From contig JAAYVL010000087.1 in assembly GCA_012517205.1 (NCBI GenBank), positions 1-62,526 of the forward strand: 62,526 nucleotides of DNA, in the 5' to 3' direction. Positions within the stretch are counted from its first letter, which is position 1. Each line of letters opens with the position of its first letter. Below the pieces are notes generated by a model that made no database searches, was not told the origin of the DNA, and saw only the letters and a list, made by a program, of their open reading frames with translations. The position numbers were made by a program, and so were the translations under genes. The stretch is from Verrucomicrobiota bacterium. Its GTDB lineage: Bacteria; Verrucomicrobiota; Verrucomicrobiia; Limisphaerales; UBA8199. Below are positions 7,884 through 16,945 of this stretch, one piece after another.

Positions 7884-9158
7884 ATGAGCAATCAACTGGC
7901 AATTAACGGCGGCCCCAAGGCCGTGACCAATAAACTGCAGAGCTGGCCCCAGTTCGACGAAAACGCCATTAAAGCGGTCGAGACGGTTTTACGGTCCGGC
8001 AAGGTGAATTACTGGACCGGCAAGCAGGGCATGGAGTTCGAGAAGCAGTTTGCCGCGTGGCAGGGCAGCAAATATGCCGTCAGCGTGGCCACGGGCACGG
8101 CGGCGCTGCATGTCGCGCTTAATTCGCTGGGCATCGGCCCCGGGGACGAGGTGATCGTGCCGAGCTATACGTTTATCGCCAGCAGCTTTTCGATCGTGCA
8201 GGCGGGCGCGATTCCGCGGTTCGCGGATGTGAACCTGGAGGATCACTGCCTCAGCGTGGCGTCGGCGGAGAAGCTGGTGACGAAGCGGACGCGGGCCATC
8301 ATGCCGGTGCATCTCTATGGCAACGTTTGCGATATGGACCAGATTCAGGCGTTTGCCCGGCGGCATAACCTGTATGTGATCGAGGATAACGCCGAGGCGT
8401 TCGGCGGCGTGTATAAGGGCCGCAAGACCGGCACGCTGAGCCACCTGGCCGGCTGCAGTTTTTGCCAGAACAAGACGTTCACCACCGGCGGCGAGGGGGG
8501 GATGGTGACGACGGACGACGAGGACCTGGCCTGGAAGGCGCGCAGTTTCCGCGATCATGGCTACGATGTGAAGCAGCGGTTGAGCCTGCTCGAACTGGAG
8601 CAGAAGCTGCCCTACATCCATAACATGGTGGGCTGGAACTACCGGATGACGGAGATGCAATCGGCGATCGGACTGGCCGAGTTGGCGCGCATGGATACCT
8701 GGAACCTGCCGCGGCGGCGGCGCAACGCGCAGATCTTAATCAATGCGCTCAAGACGTCGGAGCATATCAAGTATTTTCCCATTGATACGCCGGAACGGCA
8801 AAACGGGTGGTATGTGCTGGCCTTCTCGCTGGAGGTGGAACGGATGAAGTGCGACATCAAGCAGTTTGTCGCCGCCGTCGCCGCCGAGGGCGCGCCGGTC
8901 TGGAAAGTTTTCTGGCCCCAGTGCCACACCGAGCGGGCGTTTCAGGAGCACCATGCCTTTGGCCGCACCGGGTTTCCGTTCAAGTCCCGGGAATATGCGG
9001 ACCCGGCGAGTGTGGACTACCGGGAGGTGGAGGTGCCCAATGCCCGCTGGCATGAGGCCCACACGTTCACGTGCTTTGCCTATCCCACCTTTACCGAGTC
9101 CGACATGGAGCAGATCGCCGAGGCGATCCTGAAGGTGATCAAGGCGTACGCGGCGTAG
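7884..9158 (+). CDS. DegT/DnrJ/EryC1/StrS-family aminotransferase
   Basis: A PLP-dependent sugar aminotransferase-type protein of 424 residues, fold type I. Visible features are GKVNYWTGKQGMEFEKQFA at the N-terminus, the cofactor-binding segment SVATGTAALHVAL, the VIEDNAEAFGG motif and FCQNKTFTTGGEGGM, in which the Lys is the expected Schiff-base residue. The family makes amino sugars for surface glycans or cofactors, though some members use other substrates. The start is ATG 7884 with only a weak ribosome-binding site. The 3' end overlaps the convergent GH20 gene by 20 bases. Its substrate is not evident, since no nucleotide-sugar genes are adjacent. Confidence 0.9.
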   Translation: MSNQLAINGGPKAVTNKLQSWPQFDENAIKAVETVLRSGKVNYWTGKQGMEFEKQFAAWQGSKYAVSVATGTAALHVALNSLGIGPGDEVIVPSYTFIASSFSIVQAGAIPRFADVNLEDHCLSVASAEKLVTKRTRAIMPVHLYGNVCDMDQIQAFARRHNLYVIEDNAEAFGGVYKGRKTGTLSHLAGCSFCQNKTFTTGGEGGMVTTDDEDLAWKARSFRDHGYDVKQRLSLLELEQKLPYIHNMVGWNYRMTEMQSAIGLAELARMDTWNLPRRRRNAQILINALKTSEHIKYFPIDTPERQNGWYVLAFSLEVERMKCDIKQFVAAVAAEGAPVWKVFWPQCHTERAFQEHHAFGRTGFPFKSREYADPASVDYREVEVPNARWHEAHTFTCFAYPTFTESDMEQIAEAILKVIKAYAA

Positions 9159-10656
9159 CGGCGCCGGCGAGCCGGTGCTGGCAGGCTTCCTGGAAGACCT
9201 TGCCGGGGTCGTACCCGAGCTGGTCGGGCGCGTCGGCGCGCCCCGACCAGGCGTATTCGGCGGCGAGCACGAACGCGGCGAACTGCTGGGGCTGGCTTTC
9301 CAGGGCGCGTTCGTCGGGGAAGAATCCCATCCAGGTGGTCTGCAGGAGGCCTTCGACGCCGGCCTGGAGGGCGGCCTGGGAGAGGCGGCGGATGTTTTCC
9401 GGCGTGTACCAACTGGCGGCGATGACGCGGAAGCCCGCTTCGTGCAGGAGCTTGAAGCTGCGGTCATCGGCGGCGGCCGCGTAATGCCAGTCCACAATGG
9501 TGATCCGCTTGTTGATTTGCGCGCGCCGCTGTTGGGCTTCGGCCCGGGTTTTGGCGTGCGTGGCGTCGCTGGCCTCGCCGGGCCCGAGCAGCATGTCGCC
9601 CCAGATCATGCTTTGCACGCCCCGCCGCTCCAGCCACCGGGCGAGGCGGTTGGCGTGCTCGACCACCAGGGTGGTGACCGTTTCATCCCGGCAGCGCGGA
9701 CATTCCGGGTTGGGGAAGCGCCCGCGCATGGTGACTTCGTCATGGCCGATGTGGCAGGATTGGGACTGGAAGATCGGCAGGCATTCTTTGAGCACGTCGC
9801 GGATGAAGCGGAAGCTGTGGGGATGGCGGACGCAATAGGCGTAGGGGGTCTGCGGGTCTTCGGCGAAGTCCAGGTTGCTGTGGTTGCGGAATATCCATTC
9901 GGCGTGGCCGGGGACGTTGATGAGCGGGACGGGCTCCTGGTAATGGGCGCGGCACAGCTCGACCAGGTGGCGCAGGTCCGGCTTGGAGATGGCGTTGGGG
10001 GCCGTAATTTCCGGGTGCTTGTCCCAGCGGGCCGCCTCGCATTGGATGAGGCTGTGGTTGAATTTCAACGCGCTGAAGACGTTGGTGATGAGCCGCTGGT
10101 GCATCGGCGCGCCGGAGGCGCTGGGAAACCAGTGCGCCCCGCGAAAGCGCAGGGCCGGCCAGTCGTCCACTTCGAGCGCCGGGCAGGTGCGCGCGCGGCC
10201 GGCGGGCGCCCAAAGCTGCGCCAGCGTTTGCAGGCCGTAGAAGGCCCCCTGCGCCGTTGAGGCGAGAATGGCCAGCCCGCCGGGTTCCACCACCAGCCGG
10301 TAGCCCTCGGGGTCCTGCGCCCAGCGGGCTTGCCCGGCGGGGAAAACGGTCTGGCGGGGCGAGCCGATTTGCAGGACGACGCCCGGCGAGCGGCTGCGGG
10401 TGAAGGCGCCCGGGGCGCCGGGGAACGCGGCTTCCGCCGCCTGCCAGAGCCGCGGGTCGCGCGCCGCCGCCCGGAGGGTCCATTTCATTCCCGGTTCCAG
10501 CCGGAAGGTTCCCGCGCCCAGGCGCAGCGATTTGGGCTGGGGGATGATGAGCGGTTTGCCGGGCGCGGAGACGGGAGCCGCCGCCGGGGCCGGCGGGGCC
10601 GCCAGCAACAGCGGGACGCAGAGACCGATGGACAGCAGGGAGACGCAGTATTTCAT
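9139..10656 (-). CDS. Secreted beta-N-acetylhexosaminidase (GH20)
   Basis: A 505-residue secreted glycoside hydrolase that removes terminal N-acetylhexosamine from glycans. The start at 10656 gives MKYCVSLLSIGLCVPLLLAA, a clear signal peptide. The GH20b-type N-terminal domain occupies about residues 30-150 (PLIIPQPKSLRLGAGTFRL). The catalytic barrel follows with the Asp-Glu pair in CHIGHDEVTM, as in substrate-assisted GH20 enzymes. The C-terminal part holds ADDRSFKLLHEAGFRVIAAS and a Trp-rich strand. An earlier in-frame ATG would add 13 basic residues and is less likely. It is convergent with the aminotransferase gene and 46 bases from the universal stress gene start side. It probably serves glycan foraging. 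Confidence 0.88.
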   Translation of the reverse strand: MKYCVSLLSIGLCVPLLLAAPPAPAAAPVSAPGKPLIIPQPKSLRLGAGTFRLEPGMKWTLRAAARDPRLWQAAEAAFPGAPGAFTRSRSPGVVLQIGSPRQTVFPAGQARWAQDPEGYRLVVEPGGLAILASTAQGAFYGLQTLAQLWAPAGRARTCPALEVDDWPALRFRGAHWFPSASGAPMHQRLITNVFSALKFNHSLIQCEAARWDKHPEITAPNAISKPDLRHLVELCRAHYQEPVPLINVPGHAEWIFRNHSNLDFAEDPQTPYAYCVRHPHSFRFIRDVLKECLPIFQSQSCHIGHDEVTMRGRFPNPECPRCRDETVTTLVVEHANRLARWLERRGVQSMIWGDMLLGPGEASDATHAKTRAEAQQRRAQINKRITIVDWHYAAAADDRSFKLLHEAGFRVIAASWYTPENIRRLSQAALQAGVEGLLQTTWMGFFPDERALESQPQQFAAFVLAAEYAWSGRADAPDQLGYDPGKVFQEACQHRLAGAATPRTP

Positions 10657-10702
10657 GATGCGGCCGTTTATACGCCAACGGCGCGGCAGGCGCACGCCCG
10701 AA

Positions 10703-11125
10703 TCACCGGGCCCGCAGCATGAGGACGGGCACGCTGAGGCTGTGCTGGACGCGGATGGCGGTCGTGCCGAGCACCAGGTCGGCCATGAACTGGTGGCCGT
10801 GCGTGCTCATGGCGACCAGGTCGCAGCCCTTGCGCTTGACCCACTTGACGATTTCCCTGGCCGGTTCGCCGTAGGCGAGTTCGGCGCTGGCCGGGATGCC
10901 GGCCGCGTTGAGCTCGGCCCGGACTTGCTCCAACCAGGCCTTGCTCTCTTCGATTTCTTTGCCCGCGGCGTCGGTCCGGTGGTATTTGGCCGGCACGCCG
11001 CTGGCGACATGGAGCAGGACGACCCGGCTGCGCATGGTTTTAGCCAGGGGCTTGATGTGCTCGATGATCGCCCGGTCGGTGGGAGTACCTTCCATGGGGA
11101 CGAGGATGGTCTTGTAGAGGCTCAT
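10703..11125 (-). CDS. Universal stress protein (UspA family)
   Basis: A 140-residue single-domain UspA protein. It opens with MSLYKTILVPMEGTPTDRAI, has the central VVLLHVASG strand and ends with MSTHGHQFMADLVLGTTA and the VPVLMLR strand. The usual ATP-binding glycine signature (G-x2-G-x9-G-S/T) is only partly kept, because the second Gly is replaced in HGHQFMADLVLG, so nucleotide binding is uncertain. It starts 37 bases after the Nramp stop on the same strand, and the two are probably cotranscribed. Confidence 0.9.
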   Translation of the reverse strand: MSLYKTILVPMEGTPTDRAIIEHIKPLAKTMRSRVVLLHVASGVPAKYHRTDAAGKEIEESKAWLEQVRAELNAAGIPASAELAYGEPAREIVKWVKRKGCDLVAMSTHGHQFMADLVLGTTAIRVQHSLSVPVLMLRAR

Positions 11126-11162
11126 AGGTTGACAGGAGTTAAGGGATGGGATGCATGGGAGA

Positions 11163-12596
11163 TTATCGGCCCAGGAGGATGCGCCAGGCGGTCTGGAGCG
11201 ACTCGGGCAGGCTATAGAGGTCCAGGGTGGTAATCAGCAGAACGCTGCCCCAGCCCAGGAGCCCCAGGAACCAGCCGTTGGCCCATGGGCCCATGCGCCG
11301 GCGCGAGGAGGTAAAGATCAGCAGGGGAAACAAGGCCAGGGGCAGGACGAGGCAGAGGCTCACCTGGCTGAGGTTGACGAGGTCGGTCACGCTGCGGGTG
11401 CCGCGGATGCTGACGATCCAGATGGCCGGGATGACGGCCAGGAGCCGGGACAGCATGCGCCGGATCCAGGGGCGCAGGCGCCAGCGCATGAAGCCCTCCA
11501 TGACGACTTGCCCGGCCAGCGTGCCGGTGATGGTGCTGCTTTGGCCGCTGGCCAGGAGCGCCACGGCAAAGAGGGTGCTGGCCAGGCTGGTGCCCAGCAG
11601 CGGGGCCAGCGTCAGGTGCGCGAGGCGGATCCAGTCGCTGTCCGCGGTGAACCGCACCATTTCGCCACCGGGGAGGGTCACGCTGTCCTTGCCGTAGAAG
11701 ACCAGGGCGGCCAGCACGAGGATGCCGGCGTTGATGAGGAAGGCCAGCGACAGGGCCACGGCGGAATCCAGCGTGTTGAACCGGATGGCGCTGCGGATGG
11801 AGGGTTCGTCGCGCTGCAGTTTGCGGGACTGCACCAGCGCCGAATGCAGGAAGAGATTGTGCGGCATGACGGTGGCGCCGATGATGCCGATGGCGATGAC
11901 GAGCATGCCGCGCTCGCGCAGGCCGGGTTGGAGCAGGGCCTGGCCCATCTCCGCGAAATCGGGCTGGGTTTGCGGCAGCGCGAAGATCTCGATGGCATAG
12001 CAGATGCCGATGGTCGCGACGAAGACCGCCACCACCGCTTCGAGCATGCGCATCCCCAGCCCTTGCAGGGCCAGCAGCAGCAGCACGTCCAGGGCGGTGA
12101 TGAGGATGCCCCATTGCAGCGGGATGTGGAACAACAGGTTCAGCGCCACCGCACTGCCGAGCAGTTCGGCGAGGTCCGTGGCGGCGACGGCCAGTTCCAT
12201 CGCCAGCCAATTGGGCCAGCGAGTCCAGGCTGGAAACCAATCGCGGCAGCATTGGGCGAGGTCTTTGCCGGTGGCGATGCCCAGCCGCGCGGCGATGACC
12301 TGGAGGATGACGGCCATGAAGCTGGCCAGCCCCACCACCCACAGCAGGCCGTATTTGAACTGCGCCCCGGCCGCCAAATCGGTGCCCCAGTTGCCCGGGT
12401 CCATATAACCCACGCTGACGAGTATGGCCGGGCCGACAAAGGCGCGCCACTGCCGCCAGAAACCGGCGTGGGGCGGGGGCACGGTGACCGTGCTGTGGAT
12501 GCCCTCCAGCGAGACGTGGGAGCCGGACGCGCCCGGCGCCGGGGCGGCAGGCGGCGCGGGCGCGGGCGAATCAGGGGGCGGCGGGGGTTGGCTCAT
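11163..12596 (-). CDS. Nramp-family divalent metal transporter
   Basis: An inner-membrane importer of Mn(II), Fe(II) or related ions with 477 residues and about 11 membrane helices. The two metal-site signatures are intact: DPGN in VGYMDPGNWGTDLAAG (TM1) and MPHN in IGATVMPHNLFLHSAL (TM6). The N-terminus carries a Pro/Ala-rich cytoplasmic tail of about 35 residues before the core. A universal stress gene follows at once on the same strand. I looked upstream for a yybP-ykoY-type manganese riboswitch and saw none. MntH-type function is likely, but ion specificity is inference. Confidence 0.9.
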   Translation of the reverse strand: MSQPPPPPDSPAPAPPAAPAPGASGSHVSLEGIHSTVTVPPPHAGFWRQWRAFVGPAILVSVGYMDPGNWGTDLAAGAQFKYGLLWVVGLASFMAVILQVIAARLGIATGKDLAQCCRDWFPAWTRWPNWLAMELAVAATDLAELLGSAVALNLLFHIPLQWGILITALDVLLLLALQGLGMRMLEAVVAVFVATIGICYAIEIFALPQTQPDFAEMGQALLQPGLRERGMLVIAIGIIGATVMPHNLFLHSALVQSRKLQRDEPSIRSAIRFNTLDSAVALSLAFLINAGILVLAALVFYGKDSVTLPGGEMVRFTADSDWIRLAHLTLAPLLGTSLASTLFAVALLASGQSSTITGTLAGQVVMEGFMRWRLRPWIRRMLSRLLAVIPAIWIVSIRGTRSVTDLVNLSQVSLCLVLPLALFPLLIFTSSRRRMGPWANGWFLGLLGWGSVLLITTLDLYSLPESLQTAWRILLGR

Positions 12597-12962
12597 GGCG
12601 CGCCGTTATCGCCCGGTTTCCCCGCGCGGCGCCGGCCCTTGCCGAGCGTTGCTTCCCAGCTTTTCCATGATTCGCTTCTTAGCGTGCCGTGGGGGTGAAG
12701 TCAACCACCGCTTGCACGGCGCGGGGAGGGCGAGGTTTCGCCGGCCGCATTCCGCGCTGGCGGCCGGGGCGCAAATTGCGGTAGCCTGACCGCCGGTCTG
12801 GTCGTTTCCGTGGCGAAAACGCCGCGGCGGGCCGAAGCTATGTCAAACGATGGCAAACATTGCGGGATAAAGCGGGAAGAACCGCGGGAAGCGGGCTGGG
12901 AAAACCCCGCGCCCGCGCGCCCGCGCCCGGTGGGCGGTTCGCGGCGGTTCCGGTAGCAGGCC
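12597..12962. other. Divergent intergenic region between Nramp and MFS genes
   Basis: These 366 GC-rich bases must hold promoters for both divergent genes. No clear -10/-35 pair, palindrome or riboswitch was identified. Confidence 0.4.
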
Positions 12963-14252
12963 ATGCCGCGCGACGACCAGAACGCCGCCCCTGGTTTGGC
13001 AGCGGTGCCCGAGGAAACCGGGGCGACGGGGTTGTTCCCCTGGCGGCAGACGTTTGCGGCGCTGCGGCATCGCAACTACCGGCTGTTCTTTTTCGGGCAG
13101 ATGATTTCGCTGGTGGGCACCTGGATGGAAAACACGGCGCAAAGCTGGCTGGTGTATCAGCTCACCGGTTCCAAGCTGATGCTGGGCACCGTCGCCGCGG
13201 TGGGCTCCGCGCCGTTGCTGCTGTTCTCGACCTGGGGCGGTTCGGTGGCGGATCGGCATTCCAAGCGGACGGTGCTGTTATGGACGCAGAGCGGGATGAT
13301 GCTGCTGGCGTTTGTGTTTGCCGGCCTGATTTGGAGCGGGCAGGTGCGGCCCTGGCACGTGCTGGTGCTGGCGGCGCTCGGGGGCGTGGCGATGGCGTTC
13401 GACATCCCGGCGCGGCAGGCGTTCGTGGTCGAGATCGCCGGCCGGGAGGACCTGTTGAACGCGGTTTCGCTCAACAGCTCGCTCTTCAACGGCGCGCGGG
13501 TGGTCGGGCCGGCGGTGGCGGGGTATCTGATTGCGCAGGTGGGGATGGCGATGTGCTTCTTTCTGAACGGGATCAGCTTTCTGGCGGTGCTGGCCGGGCT
13601 GATGCTGATGCGCCTGCCGGCCTTTGTGCCGCCCGCCGCGCCTGAATCCACCTGGCAGCACGCGCTGGAGGGGTTTGCCTACGTGGCCAAACACCGCCAG
13701 GTGCGCACGCTGCTGCTGCTGGTGGCCATTGTCGGGGTGTTCGGGTGGTCCTACTCGGTGCTGCTGCCGGCGTTTGCGACGGACGTGCTGCGCGTCGGCA
13801 GCCGCGAATACGGGATGCTGCTCAGCAGCAACGGGGTGGGCGCGTTTTGCGGGGCGCTGGTGGTGGCCACTTACGGCCGGCGGCTGCCCCTGCCGCGGAT
13901 GATTTTCGGCGGCCTGGGGTTCTTTGCGCTGATGCTGTTGCTGCTGGCGGCGACGCAGAATTACTACGTGGCGCTGGTGTTCATGGGCGGCGCCGGCTGG
14001 GGCATGCTGCTTTACCTGTCCACCAGCAATACCGTGGTGCAGACGAGCGTAGCCGATGGCATGCGCGGGCGCGTCATGGGCATTTGGACGCTGATGTTCG
14101 GCGGCATGATGCCGGTGGGTGGATTGGAGGCGGGCCTTCTTTCCCACTGGATCGGCGTGCCGTGGGCGGTGGCCATTGGCGCGATGATTTGCGGCCTGGC
14201 GGCGCTGGCGGGATGGTGGCAGTTTCACCACCGCCCGCCCAAACCGGCATGA
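12963..14252 (+). CDS. MFS transporter (EntS-like, DUF894/MFS_3 type)
   Basis: A 429-residue major facilitator with 12 predicted helices. The N-terminus LFPWRQTFAALRHRNYRLFF leads into the first helix. The cytoplasmic signature between helices 2 and 3, GGSVADRHSKRTVLL, is the MFS loop motif. FDIPARQAFVVEIAGREDLL is characteristic of the EntS-like exporter group, which exports siderophores, drugs or related small molecules. The substrate is unknown and no siderophore genes are adjacent. It is followed by a bidirectional terminator. Confidence 0.88.
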   Translation: MPRDDQNAAPGLAAVPEETGATGLFPWRQTFAALRHRNYRLFFFGQMISLVGTWMENTAQSWLVYQLTGSKLMLGTVAAVGSAPLLLFSTWGGSVADRHSKRTVLLWTQSGMMLLAFVFAGLIWSGQVRPWHVLVLAALGGVAMAFDIPARQAFVVEIAGREDLLNAVSLNSSLFNGARVVGPAVAGYLIAQVGMAMCFFLNGISFLAVLAGLMLMRLPAFVPPAAPESTWQHALEGFAYVAKHRQVRTLLLLVAIVGVFGWSYSVLLPAFATDVLRVGSREYGMLLSSNGVGAFCGALVVATYGRRLPLPRMIFGGLGFFALMLLLLAATQNYYVALVFMGGAGWGMLLYLSTSNTVVQTSVADGMRGRVMGIWTLMFGGMMPVGGLEAGLLSHWIGVPWAVAIGAMICGLAALAGWWQFHHRPPKPA

Positions 14253-14406
14253 ACGCCGCCCGCCCCCGGCCGCTGGCTTCCGGCAGGGCCAGTGGATCGC
14301 CCGCGCCGAGGATACGAACTCCGGGCTTTGGCGGATGCTTGTCCGAGGCTGGCCGGGCCGTTAACGCTTGCCGCCGGGCCTGAAGAAGCGGCGCCCCGTA
14401 CGTATT

Positions 14407-14440
14407 AAAAGCCGGCACCGCGAAGGTGCCGGCTTGTTTT
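14407..14440. terminator. Bidirectional rho-independent terminator
   Basis: An 11-bp stem, AAGCCGGCACC pairing with GGTGCCGGCTT around a GCGAA loop, with TTTT on the right and A residues on the left. It lies between the convergent MFS and porin genes and can serve both. Confidence 0.85.
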
Positions 14441-14502
14441 CAACAACTGCCTTCAGCCCCGCGCCGCCGCGGGCGGCGCCATTCCCCACGCGCGTCCGCG
14501 CG

Positions 14503-15978
14503 TTAGAAAGTGAACATTACCTCGGCCCGCAGGAAGGAAATCATCTTCTGGTGTTCGTAGTAGTCGCCGGGGAAGAGCAGTTCGCCCCAGAGATGACCCT
14601 TCATGTGCTTGCCGAAGGTGTATTCGACCATCGCCGCCGCGAGGTGGCCCCGGAAATGGTCGTCATTGCTGAAGAGGCCGGGTGCGCCGCGGGTTGCCGC
14701 CTTTTCCATGGCGAACAAGGCGTAGTAGCTGGAGACGAAGCGCATCCGATTCTTGATCGGGTCAATGGACCAGGTGGGGCCCAGGCGCAGCAGGTTGGCC
14801 TGCTGGCCAATGCGCGCTTCGGCGGCGACGCCGTAAAGGCCAATTTCGCACCAGCGCGGCCAGCGGCCCCACAGCGAGTCGAACATCTCATCCTGCCTGG
14901 TCTTCGGGTCGTCGCCGGAGAGCAGCTCGCCGGAGAGCGTGAGCTGATTATTCAGTTTGTCATTGAACTGGTAGGTCAGCCGGGCGTTGACGCCGTATGC
15001 CGACAGGTCGCGCGAGGCGGTGCTGGATCCGGCCGGGAACTGGACCCGGGGATCGGCTTTGCGGCCGAACTGGTAGGCGCCTTCGATCCAGTATTTCCAG
15101 TGATCATCGAGCAAACCGTTGATCCGCGCGCCGATCGTATAAATATCCGCGTCATCCCCCACCGTCGGGTAGTGGATCGAAACCCGGTCGTCGTTCTTGT
15201 AAATAAAGTAAGCGGCCATATTCGCGGACTTGTGGGAGGTGTTGGCGAGTTGCACCACCACGCCCTTTTCGCGCTGGTCGCCCTGCGGCAGGTTCTGGTT
15301 GTTGAGGGTCGGCAGCCAGCCGTCATCACGCGGGTCCTGGGCAATGCCCATCGCTTCAAAGGTGGTATTCTGTTCTTTGAACTCGTATTTGAGCCGCACC
15401 GCATCGAAGTAATAGGTCCAGGAACCATCCCCCGGCGTGCCATCCGCCAGCAACCAGCCGTCGCCGGCCAGTGAGTCCCGGCCCGGGATCAAGTCCTGCC
15501 GCCCCACCTTGATGGTCAACGGCAGTTCCGCGATGTTCTTATATTCCACCCACAGATTGTCAATGATGCCCTCCCGCATATCCAACCCCTTCCGGCCGGT
15601 CGTGGGCGAAGTTCGCATCGGCGTATAGCCGGCATCTTTCATCCACTCGCGGGGCTCCGCCGCCAGCCGCACCGAGAAGCTCAGGTCCTCCACCGGGGTG
15701 ATGGTGGCCCAGAGACGCGCCCGGAACCGGAAATAGTCCTGTTCGTGCAATGGGTTATCCCGGTTCAACGTCAACAGGTTGTTGAAGTACTCATTGCGGA
15801 TTCGCAGGTCGGCTCCCCAATTCAGCCAGGAGGTTGGATTTTTAATATCCTTAATCATCTGCTCCGTGGCGGAGAGCTTTGCGGGCGTGGCCCCCGTTTG
15901 CGCGGTTTGCGCCTGGGCGGACATGAGGGTAACCGCCAGTATGACGGCGGATATGATTACTGCGCGAGCCTTACTCAT
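14503..15978 (-). CDS. AlgE-like outer-membrane porin (alginate export family)
   Basis: A 491-residue outer-membrane beta-barrel protein. It has a signal peptide (MSKARAVIISAVILAVTLMS, cleavage after AQA), then alternating strands such as WGADLRIRNEYFNNL and YFRFRARLWATITP, and ends in RAEVMFTF, a typical C-terminal aromatic for barrel insertion. The VGRQDLIPGRDSLAGDGWLL motif is characteristic of the alginate-export porin domain. In Verrucomicrobiota such proteins occur widely without alginate synthesis genes. None are here, so a general anion or sugar porin role is more likely than alginate export. The upstream region contains hairpin repeat B. Confidence 0.85.
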   Translation of the reverse strand: MSKARAVIISAVILAVTLMSAQAQTAQTGATPAKLSATEQMIKDIKNPTSWLNWGADLRIRNEYFNNLLTLNRDNPLHEQDYFRFRARLWATITPVEDLSFSVRLAAEPREWMKDAGYTPMRTSPTTGRKGLDMREGIIDNLWVEYKNIAELPLTIKVGRQDLIPGRDSLAGDGWLLADGTPGDGSWTYYFDAVRLKYEFKEQNTTFEAMGIAQDPRDDGWLPTLNNQNLPQGDQREKGVVVQLANTSHKSANMAAYFIYKNDDRVSIHYPTVGDDADIYTIGARINGLLDDHWKYWIEGAYQFGRKADPRVQFPAGSSTASRDLSAYGVNARLTYQFNDKLNNQLTLSGELLSGDDPKTRQDEMFDSLWGRWPRWCEIGLYGVAAEARIGQQANLLRLGPTWSIDPIKNRMRFVSSYYALFAMEKAATRGAPGLFSNDDHFRGHLAAAMVEYTFGKHMKGHLWGELLFPGDYYEHQKMISFLRAEVMFTF

Positions 15979-16573
15979 TTTTGGTCGTTCCTTTCAAGTC
16001 TTGCTGCTTTTAGTGGAAGCGAGCATTGATCAGTTGTTTAAGTTTCAGGTTCTTGCCTGCATTGCGGGGTTGGTTTGCATTGCTTTCCGCACCCACAATA
16101 CAACGGCCCGGATTTTATGGTTTTAGGCCTGAATGTCCAGCTTTTTGCAAAGATTTTTTTCGGCCACGCCATTGGGCTACCAGCCCGTCTAATTCCATGA
16201 TAGGGCAAAGTTATCTCCTTTCTGACAGTAAAATTAATTATACTTTTCGCCAGTCAGGCCCGAATCCGAGACCATGAACCCATTAAAACCGGGGAAGAAT
16301 ACTGGGCGCCCCAGTCTTGAACCCAATTCAACCCGCCAGCCTGGGAACCGGCGGCCGTTTCAGACTCCAACAATCACCCGATAAACATCCAGGGAATCCA
16401 CATGGAGAAGGCGGGCATCATTGATATCCCCGATTTCAGTGCCCAAAAAAGACAGGCCGCATAGAGCCTCGCGCCGCTCCCAAACCGTCCTGCCAGGGCC
16501 ATGCCCGATTCCCAACGCCGTTTTCCGTTTAACCCCCGTCATTCCAGCCACATATAACCCTACCATCAAGCTA
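15979..16573. other. Upstream region of the porin gene
   Basis: No gene is recognised in these 595 bases. The part near 16140-16260 is AT-rich and probably holds the porin promoter. The rest runs into hairpin repeat B. Confidence 0.4.
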
Positions 16574-16664
16574 TGTACAAGGGGTGTACAAGGGATGCCC
16601 ACCGGATGTTCATCAGATTTTCCGATGTTCATCCGGCGAGCATCCCTTGTACACCCCTTGTACA
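16574..16664. repeat. Hairpin repeat, copy B
   Basis: The arms 16574-16598 and 16640-16664 are perfectly complementary over 25 bases, with TGTACAAGGGG units at 11-base spacing. A second, inner stem pairs CCGGATG at 16602-16608 with CATCCGG before 16637. The right flank is purine-rich. The hairpin lies between the divergent porin and TatT genes. Confidence 0.9.
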
Positions 16665-16945
16665 CGACTATTTGGGAGGGGGAAAGGAGGGGGATGGGAG
16701 GCGGAAGTGAAGATTGGGCTGGGAAAAGGGTTGGGGGGCCGGGGAGGCAGGCTGCCAATGGGTTGGGGAGTCTTTATCCCGGGAGGCTCCGGGGTGGCGG
16801 GCGGGGGGCGGTTGTCGGGGCCGAGGGTGTTGGCGTTCGTTTTGGGTGGGGTAGACTGGACGCGGTGGGCGGGTGGGGGAATTATTTTTCGCGATTGGCA
16901 TCCGGGGCGGGAATTGGCATACATGGGCGCGAAATCAATCAACCG

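Noticed and set aside
12597-12962. Manganese riboswitch upstream of the Nramp gene
   Set aside because: No yybP-ykoY-type conserved loops were visible in the GC-rich sequence.
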